A stretch of 36,500 bases of DNA, taken from positions 1,422,714 to 1,459,213 of the forward strand of contig NC_092567.1 in assembly GCF_037975245.1 (NCBI RefSeq), read 5' to 3'. The translations under genes and the position numbers were made by a program. Shown here piece by piece: positions 30,376-36,500 of the stretch. Every line of letters starts with the position of its first letter. Positions within the stretch are counted from its first letter, which is position 1. The notes under the pieces are model-generated. The model made no database searches. It was not told the origin of the DNA and was given only the letters and a program-made list of their open reading frames with translations. The stretch is from Apostichopus japonicus (Eukaryota; Echinodermata; Holothuroidea; Aspidochirotida; Stichopodidae).

Positions 30376-31120
30376 CCGATGGATAATATTGGTAGGTATG
30401 CGCCTAGGCAAAGGTTGTAGTGATGACACGACTTATGAAGTCACTGGGTCAAAATAAACGATCAACTGTCAAATAACCAATAAACAACATTTGGCTATAA
30501 CGCAAGCGGATACAAATGGCGCACAATGCATTCCATGTTAATACTTATTATTCATGTTTTCTCAACGGTTTCGTTTTCTGGTCATTATTGCAACCTACAT
30601 TTGTCTATGTGTAACTGAAAGTAAAGGCTCGTGGCGTACGCTAAAACAATATTTCTAAAGTAGTAAGGATGTGTGAATTCTAAGGGTTTGTAGCCACACC
30701 AAACTTAATGGTTATCTTTCTCTGTTTAATGAAGGAATACTGGTTTTTTTTTCTCAAGGAATCTCAATGAATCAAAAAATCCCCACCCACTCCGGCCGGC
30801 AAGAATTTGGAACACCCCGCCCCCCCTCCCCAAAAAAACCCCACCAGTCTATTTTTAATGAATATCGATCCAAGCACAAGAGTGAGGTATAAAATATTAT
30901 TTCTATACTTGCCACTGAACAACCCCAGAACCTTGTGTCAAGACTTGAACGCCTTTTTTTTAGTTTTTGAATCTTTTGTAGAATGTATATGTTTTTTTCT
31001 TTGCCGTCGTTTATAGGAATGATGACGTGTTAATGTCTTCTTCAATTCTGAAAGATTTTTTTTCTTGTTTTGAAGGTTAAATGTGTTTCTATTTGCCTGT
31101 TTACTTAGCAGGCGCAGGAA
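30376..31120. other. Spacer between repeat copies A and B
   Basis: Contains a C/A-rich low-complexity patch at 30780-30845 (cacccccc/ccccaaaaaaacccc) and no credible gene. The ORF at 30807-31016 comes largely from that patch. Confidence 0.4.
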
Positions 31121-31689
31121 GCGATGAAGTCATATGTATGTAACGTTCCCTGAAACAAAACTGCATGCAGTAAATTTATTCTTAATACAATAGAACGAAA
31201 ACAAACATACCAGATGATGAAAAAGCCATGGGTGTGAACAAAGTATGATTATCTCTTGTAAAAGTAAAAACGCAACGAGCATGAGTTCGAGTTCACATTT
31301 TTTGCTGTTTAAGTAACATGACTTCAAACACTTTTATGAGTACAGAATAGTACAAGAACGAACACGGACTATCTATATGTACATCACACTTATTATCCCC
31401 AGTCTTTTCTACTTCGATACTTTAGATGGTCACCAAAGCATTAAATATGTATTCGATTCACGTATGAACCTCAATATGATAATCTCTTCATAATAATCTT
31501 TCCGCATATATTCTGCCGCACCACACACAACTACTTACATGAGTTCTTAATCATCGTACATCGTTAAAACAATATTTATGAAAATATCGATCGTCAATTC
31601 CTCACCCTCTTTAACTTTGCACTTACTTGGCAATGTTGCCTTTGTCCTTTATATATTCATTATATTGAATAACAAAACAGCAATTACAA

Positions 31690-31830
31690 TTCTGTATTAT
31701 TGTACAGTAATGGTAAACTTGTGCCCTGTACACTTGTGCATCGGTACTGTATACTTGGATATTGTATACTGTACACTGCATACTTGTATACTGCATACTG
31801 TATACGTGTAAAGGCCTACTGTATATTGCA
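31690..31830 (+). repeat. Minisatellite of 'actgtatacttg'-type units
   Basis: Variable 10-14 base units repeat: cactgcatacttgtatactg, catactgtatacgtg, ttgtatactgtacactg. They overlap short ORFs on both strands that have no coding significance. Confidence 0.65.
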
Positions 31831-32132
31831 CCGCACACACTGAAATCATAAGTCATACATTTTCCGTAACCCTCTCACTATCGATACATACACGTGATAT
31901 CCTCATTATGTTTTTAAAAGCTTCCTTCCGCATACGCACAAAAGAGTATATCGGGTTTTTCCAACCATCACGGATGCCGCTATTTATTTCACAGTGTTTA
32001 TATTTCAACAAATATTAAAGTAAAACCTGACCTTCGAATAATATTGAATTACGTTTCTAGTCATTTGTTGTGCGAATAAGGTTTTTTAACTGCACTCATC
32101 GTCTGGCATCGTTTTTTAATAGAGAAAAAGTG

Positions 32133-32509
32133 CTGAGGCGGAGCTAGGGGTATTGGTCATGGGGGTGAGAATGGTCTGTTGGGGCGCTTTCGACACTATC
32201 TAAATAGAGCGCCACCACAGGTTAGCACGGGGCGTACAGACAATTTAGTAAAGGTACTCCCTAGATCGCAGGAAATCACCCTTTCCGGGCCCTAGCAATT
32301 TGCAGATGCCCAAAGAATAAATAGGTGTCATCGCCATTTTGTCAGTAAATTACACCAACAAAAGTTTCAAAAGCCAATAGGTATTTGAGAGCGCAATACA
32401 AAAGTCAATAATCGCGAGTAAGTAAAAAGCTGAAAAGGGCGCCAGCAGTCCATTTGAGTCCGTCAGGGGTGCATCCGTCCCCTCTGACTGTATGGACGTT
32501 CCGCCACTG
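32133..32509. mobile_element. hAT-like non-autonomous DNA transposon inserted in copy B
   Basis: This 377-bp block is absent from copies A and C at the same alignment position. It begins ctgaggcggagctaggg and ends gacgttccgccactg, so the ends are imperfect inverted repeats (cagtggcgga type). The flanks aaaaagtg (32125-32132) and aaaaagga (32510-32517) agree at six of eight positions, consistent with an aged 8-bp target duplication. Its interior shares 'gagcgccaccacaggttagc' and 'cccggg'-like blocks with the element at 7348-8162. Confidence 0.7.
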
Positions 32510-33689
32510 AAAAAGGATGCTAGCTTTTAATCATCAGAGAATGGCATTTACAATGCTCTGTAGATTCATTCGTTAGGAAAGTCCATCTAGTAATTTACAT
32601 CGGCTGTGCTTCAAAATAATTGTCAATCCAGTTGAAGTGCAGTTTAGAATTGGTGAGATAACAAGGCCATGTACAACTAAATAGACCTCCAGGAGGGCCT
32701 GACCCTTTTCTAGTGAAGTCAGAAAGATTTTAGGAAAGATGGTAAGAGAGAGCAAACAAAATCTAAGCTAAATCTGGACTAAGCGTAACTGTGATATCAT
32801 TGCAGGAATTGTATGTTACCTCATGCTGCTATGCCCAGTCTTCACGGTTATCGTGAGTTAGTGATTGGTTATAGCTTATTGCCCTCAAATCATGGGTACT
32901 TGCAAATTTAAATAAGCAAGCTGTCACCCGCAAAAAAAATATGATATATGCTTGTATTTCCGTACTGGAAAGTCTAAATTAGAGTTTTGAAATATACATT
33001 CTAGCCTATAATGTAACATGAATGTTCTATGGAAGAGTTACGCAATGACCGCTTGGATCTGGTGTTGCTCCTAATTAATCCAATCGGATACATTGTTTTA
33101 ATATAGGATAATATAATCAAGTATATATGCTAAAATATTTTGGAGTGATTGACCTTCTAATGGTAGAAACAGCTCTGCGATCCCAACGCTGTGGCATGCT
33201 ACACGTTATGACTTTATAACCTCGTTGTGTTGCGGCTGTGTTGTAATACTGATGATATTAACGTCGTTTGCCGGGGACAATGTATTACGAAATGATTGAA
33301 CATCACTTTTGGCAAAAACAGTAATGTTCGGGAGGGTGATAATCAAATCAGGAAACCGCCTGTTATCTACAACATTATATGTGAACAGAAACTCATGAGG
33401 CATGAGGTATTGTAGTTATTTGGTCACTACACATTATTGCATGATATGTGAGCAGAAAAGTATGGAGACCATGACAGCTGAAGAACTGAGAAAACAAAAA
33501 ACTTGAAATGAATGATAAGTTAAATGACTTACTACAATAGTCCAGACGAAATTGTTTGAGAATATTTTGTACCAAGCGAGAATACCTATGACAAGATTGT
33601 ATATCTGGCAGAGAAACTTAATGTAAAAATTGAAGTGTGGACATTGATTGGAAACAAATATCATCCTAAGTTGTAGAGTTGAATGTAAT

Positions 33690-34800
33690 GACATATGTAT
33701 GTCACGTTACTTCAAAACAAAAGCGCACGCAGTAAATTCATGCTTATTAAAGTACATCAAAACTTACTTCCTCATCCGCAAAAATAACATATCGGGTTTG
33801 TTCAATCAGTACGGATGCCGCCATGTATCACGTTATGTCGACATGTGAACATGTGGTGTCTTTTTGAAGCTAACTTCCTTATACGCAAAACTAGAATATC
33901 GGGGTTCTCCAACCAGTACGGATGCCGTTATTTACATCCTAATGTTAATATTTCAGCAAATATTAATGGTAAATCGGACCTCCTGATTATTAAATTACGT
34001 TCAACCCATTTGTCCTGAGATAAGATTTTAAAGTGCACCGATTGCCTGAAATTGTTTTTTAAGAGTGAAAAAGGGAGATACTAGCTTTTAATCTATCACT
34101 TGCAAAGAAATATGACATAAACTTGTATTTCCGTACTGCAAAATCTAATTTAGAGTTTTCAGATATACACTCTTACATATAATTTAACATGCGTGTCCTG
34201 TGGAAATATTTCGTTAAACCTCAATGACCACGTTAGTTGTGGAAGCAGCACTGCGATCGCAACGCTAAGGCATGCTTCAATTTATGACTTTGTTACCGTG
34301 TTGTGTTTTCAGTTGTACAGTAATATTGATTACTTAAACGCCATTTGCCGGGGACAATGTATTACGAAATGATTCAACATCACTTTTGACGAAAACAGTA
34401 ATGTTCGGGAGGGTGATAGTCAAATCGGGAAACCGCCTGTTATCTACAACATTATATGTGAACAGAAGGGCATGAGGCATGAGGTATTGTAGTTATTTGG
34501 TCACTACACATTATTGCAGCTGTCTTTGTGGAAATGTCAACGGTTGCCATGGTATTATGGTAACATTTAATGTTCTAGAGCAACGAGTGCCATAAGTCAA
34601 CCATGGTAGGGTGACTGATAGTGATTGGATATCTTTATCTTGGAGAGGAGATAATAGCTGTCTGTGTGTGTGTGTCTATGGTGGATGTGTATGTGTGTGT
34701 TAGCCTGAACATTGGCTAAAAACTTGGGTAATTCATGACGTCATATGATCAAAGCTCTGAAGTCAATTTAAAACAACCAAATAACAACATGACAACAAAG
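33690..34800 (+). repeat. Unidentified repeat unit, copy C (internally rearranged)
   Basis: Starts like copy B (catatgtatgtcacgttac ... gcacgcagtaaattcatgc), then contains two partial versions of the 'atatcgggttt(g/c)t(c)caa(t/c)cagtacggatgccg' block (33790-33825 and 33896-33930), then jumps past the middle of the unit to 'cttgtatttccgtactgc', the 'gcatgcttcaatttatgac' block and the 3' portion ending in a TG-rich tract (34660-34705) and 'catgacgtcatatgatc'. Deletions and a duplication explain its shorter length. Confidence 0.6.
34660..34705 (+). repeat. TG-rich microsatellite
   Basis: gtctgtgtgtgtgtgtctatg, then gtggatgtgtatgtgtgtg. The equivalent place in copy A (about 30255-30275) holds a shorter version, so the tract is an ancestral part of the unit. 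Confidence 0.7.
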
Positions 34801-35470
34801 AATAAGAAGCAAATTAGAATGGGAAAATGGCAGAAATTATACAACCCGTGTGTAGTATATCAGACTCTGCATGCCAAAGCCAAAGTCAACATCTGGAGCA
34901 CTCAATCTTGACCGACACTTATACTTGCATGATTGGGGAGAGGTAACTGTGCTGGTTGGACTAAAGATGCAATCCTAAGAATGGAGGGTGAAATGAACAC
35001 TAAGCATTCCATCATGGAGACCGTATGGCACTTTGAATATCTTGAAGCAGAATAAAGCCTTAATTCATTGACTCGTCTGTAGGCGATTTGTGTGATGATC
35101 TACTACCTAAAAAAAAAAAAAGGAAATCGAAGCACTGACAGTGACATCCGTTGATGATGATCGTTCTCAAAGAGTCGGAAATAATTCTCATCATAGACGA
35201 CCTCATGGGATCATCGTCAAATTCACAACGTATGAGACCAGAAACGACTTAATTAATACTGAAGTTGTTCAGGGACAGTTATCAAAACGATTTAGGATGT
35301 GTAAACCAACTGCTGCTCCAATAAACAAACAACCACCCTGCCAGTAAAATAGCTAGAACAAAGAATGGAAAAATATTCGCCATACGAAGAAAAGACAAAG
35401 ATGAGATCATTGTCAGAATAAGGAATATCAGTGACGCTCAAATTCTATAAACTTACAAATTGTGATGCAT
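34801..35470 (+). mobile_element. Degenerate LINE ORF1-like remnant
   Basis: The frame 35141-35347 reads DDDRSQRVGNNSHHRRPHGI, then IVKFTTYETRNDLI. The pattern 'R.HRVG...RPR.IIVKF..Y..R' is typical of the RNA-binding C-terminal domain of ORF1 proteins in non-LTR retrotransposons. After frame breaks, 'GKIFAIRRKDKDEIIVRIRN' (about 35360-35425) resembles the following conserved stretch. No intact ORF remains. A poly-A run at 35109-35121 lies upstream. Confidence 0.5.
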
Positions 35471-35499
35471 AACCACAATATTGCTCCCATTAACGCCGA

Positions 35500-35735
35500 C
35501 CTATCACTAATTATCTTAGACTTGACTTTCCGTTGTGTACTATGTCTTTTGATCCAGTTTTTTTTTTAACCTTTACATGATCGCTAAATATCTCACACTT
35601 GGTATTCCTTTGTGTAGTATTGTCCTTTTATCCAGGGTTTCTTTTTCCCCGTAACATGATTGCTAAATATCTCACGCGTGGTATTCCTTTGTGTATTAAT
35701 GTTCTTTAGTCTAGGTTTCTTTACCCCTTCGGAAT
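35500..35735 (+). repeat. Minisatellite, unit about 77 bp, three copies
   Basis: Units begin 'gatcgctaaatatctcacac' or 'gattgctaaatatctcacgc' and continue 'ttggtattcctttgtgtagtatt ... tatccagggtttctttttcccc'. Boundaries fall near 35578 and 35657; the first unit is the most diverged. A fourth unit lies separately at 36042-36117, on the far side of the hairpin. Confidence 0.65.
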
Positions 35736-35930
35736 CGCTGAACCGGTTCACACAGCGAGTACAGTAACAACTGTAATCTAAAACTTGTATACCACAGTAA
35801 ACACTGAAACGTGATGATAAATATGATAAATCGGTAGCATGTGCCATTAGGTTTACTGTAAGAATTGAGGATATGTGTCATCCCACCAAATGCATCAAAC
35901 TGGATTTCTTTGGAATTACACATATCCTCA
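35735..35930 (+). repeat. Unidentified repeat unit, partial copy D
   Basis: The blocks 'gctgaaccggttcacacagc', 'gtacagtaac', 'taccacagtaaacact', 'gtaagaattgaggatatgtg' and 'ccaaatgcatcaaactgga' align with 28184-28360 in copy A in the same order. It stops at the hairpin arm, so only the left end of the unit is present. Confidence 0.55.
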
Positions 35931-35976
35931 ATTCTTACTGTAATCCTAAGAGCACATGCTACTGATATAAATCACG
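35810..35976. repeat. Large inverted repeat (hairpin) with 39-nt loop
   Basis: The left arm (35810-35878) and right arm (35918-35976) are reverse complements with small gaps. The innermost 21 positions (35858-35878 against 35918-35938) pair perfectly. Farther out, 'gtagcatgtgccattagg' pairs with 'cctaagagcacatgctac' apart from a mismatch and a slip. The loop is 35879-35917. Copy A carries only the left arm, so the fold-back arose here or marks an element end. Confidence 0.75.
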
Positions 35977-36041
35977 ATCCGGTCTTTACAAAACTTTAAG
36001 ATTTAAAGTAGCTACTGTGTTCTCTTTGTGTATCGAGTGCA

Positions 36042-36117
36042 TCGCTAAGTATCCCAGACTTGGCTTTCCTTCTTGTAGTATTGTTCTTTCATCCAGGTTT
36101 CATTTCCCCTCACATGC
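36042..36117 (+). repeat. Detached unit of the ~77-bp minisatellite
   Basis: 'catcgctaagtatcccagac', then 'ttggctttccttcttgtagtatt...tcatccaggtttcatttcccc', aligns with the units at 35500-35735. Confidence 0.6.
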
Positions 36118-36500
36118 TTCCTTTTCTTCCATTCTTTGTGTAGTTTACAAATCTCTTGATCTACAAGCGCGACTTGTATATCATAAATATTAGTAAGTTA
36201 CGTAGTACTTGTGTTAAAGAAGGCCATTCAAAGCAAGCACCTGCGTTGTCACTTCACTTCACGTCTTGCGTATCAGCCACTATTTGTACTATGGAAATTG
36301 GAATCATAGTTTCTTCCCTTTCTACTTTTTTCTTGTTTTTCTTTTGTATATTTGTTTCTATATCATAGAGGTTTTACATCAACTCAATACTCGAGCTTAA
36401 CTTGTTTATTCCTTAATATTATAAAATTTTGAACAATAGTATTTTATGTTCGATCATACGACTCCCGAAACTCATGATGAGATGCGTTTAATCCAGACAT
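36118..36500. other. Right-edge sequence, nothing recognised
   Basis: AT-rich. The ORF 36156-36368 ends in a hydrophobic, T-rich translation and has no family resemblance. Confidence 0.35.

Larger units (their letters stand above)
31127..33441 (+). repeat. Unidentified repeat unit, copy B
   Basis: Aligns with copy A through 'aagtaacatgacttcaaaca', 'gaacgaacacggactat', 'atcgggtttttccaacca', 'gaatggcatttacaatgctc', 'cttgtatttccgtactggaa' and 'gcatgctacacgttatgac'. It differs by about 450 bases of private sequence containing a minisatellite (31690-31830) and by a hAT-like insertion (32133-32509). Its last ~200 bases (33244-33441) are far more similar to copy C than the remainder is. Confidence 0.6.

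Noticed and set aside
33250-33296. Hammerhead ribozyme core (ctgatga followed by gaaa)
   Set aside because: The bases between do not form a convincing stem II, and the equivalent place in copy C lacks ctgatga.

Overview
The window reads as AT-rich, repeat-laden animal nuclear DNA. Supporting signs are spliceosomal-type splice sites, tRNA-derived SINEs, hAT-like DNA transposons, non-LTR and Penelope-type retroelement remnants, long (TA)n runs and long gene-poor stretches. The one family recognised with confidence is the very large inducible GTPase family (VLIG/GVIN/URGCP). It is known in vertebrates and many invertebrates, so together with the multi-Ig receptor-like gene it suggests a metazoan, possibly a marine deuterostome such as an echinoderm. 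The species assignment is inference.

Layout. (1) 1-1099, minus strand: 5' end of a secreted or membrane Ig-superfamily-like protein, open to the window edge, with signal peptide and start codon in the same uninterrupted frame. (2) 1100-10700: intergenic DNA with a Penelope/LINE 3' remnant, several DNA-transposon pieces, and two copies of a GGTCCGCGAGACCG minisatellite in opposite orientation about 2 kb apart. (3) 10730-15762: proposed 5' part of the GTPase gene. It holds a TATA-like box, a tiny candidate first exon (10863-10875), a phase-compatible second exon (11716-11906), a cluster of nested mobile elements (two SINEs converging on a TA microsatellite, one split by a hAT-like MITE with an exact 8-bp target duplication), and a weaker exon candidate (14407-14501). 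(4) 15763-21645: one giant coding exon of about 5.9 kb with every hallmark of a VLIG. These are the N-terminal URGCP-like region with a degenerate P-loop, the canonical G domain (GIQSSGKS, DTEG), the long helical C-terminal part and the terminal Cys/His module. The frame is broken at two places by poly-A length changes (A10 with a compensating shift by A6, and A7) and once by an in-frame TGA, so it is a recent pseudogene, a damaged allele, or an intact gene with homopolymer assembly errors. (5) 21646-28170: AT-rich sequence with no recognised gene and one more dispersed repeat. (6) 28170-36120: same-strand copies of an unidentified repeat unit (A, B, C and partial D), interrupted by a LINE reverse-transcriptase remnant, a hAT-like insertion and a LINE ORF1-like remnant, with a ~77-bp minisatellite and a large hairpin near the right end.

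The Ig-type gene and the GTPase gene are divergently oriented and may both belong to innate immunity or cell-surface recognition. That functional link is inference; nothing in the sequence shows co-regulation.
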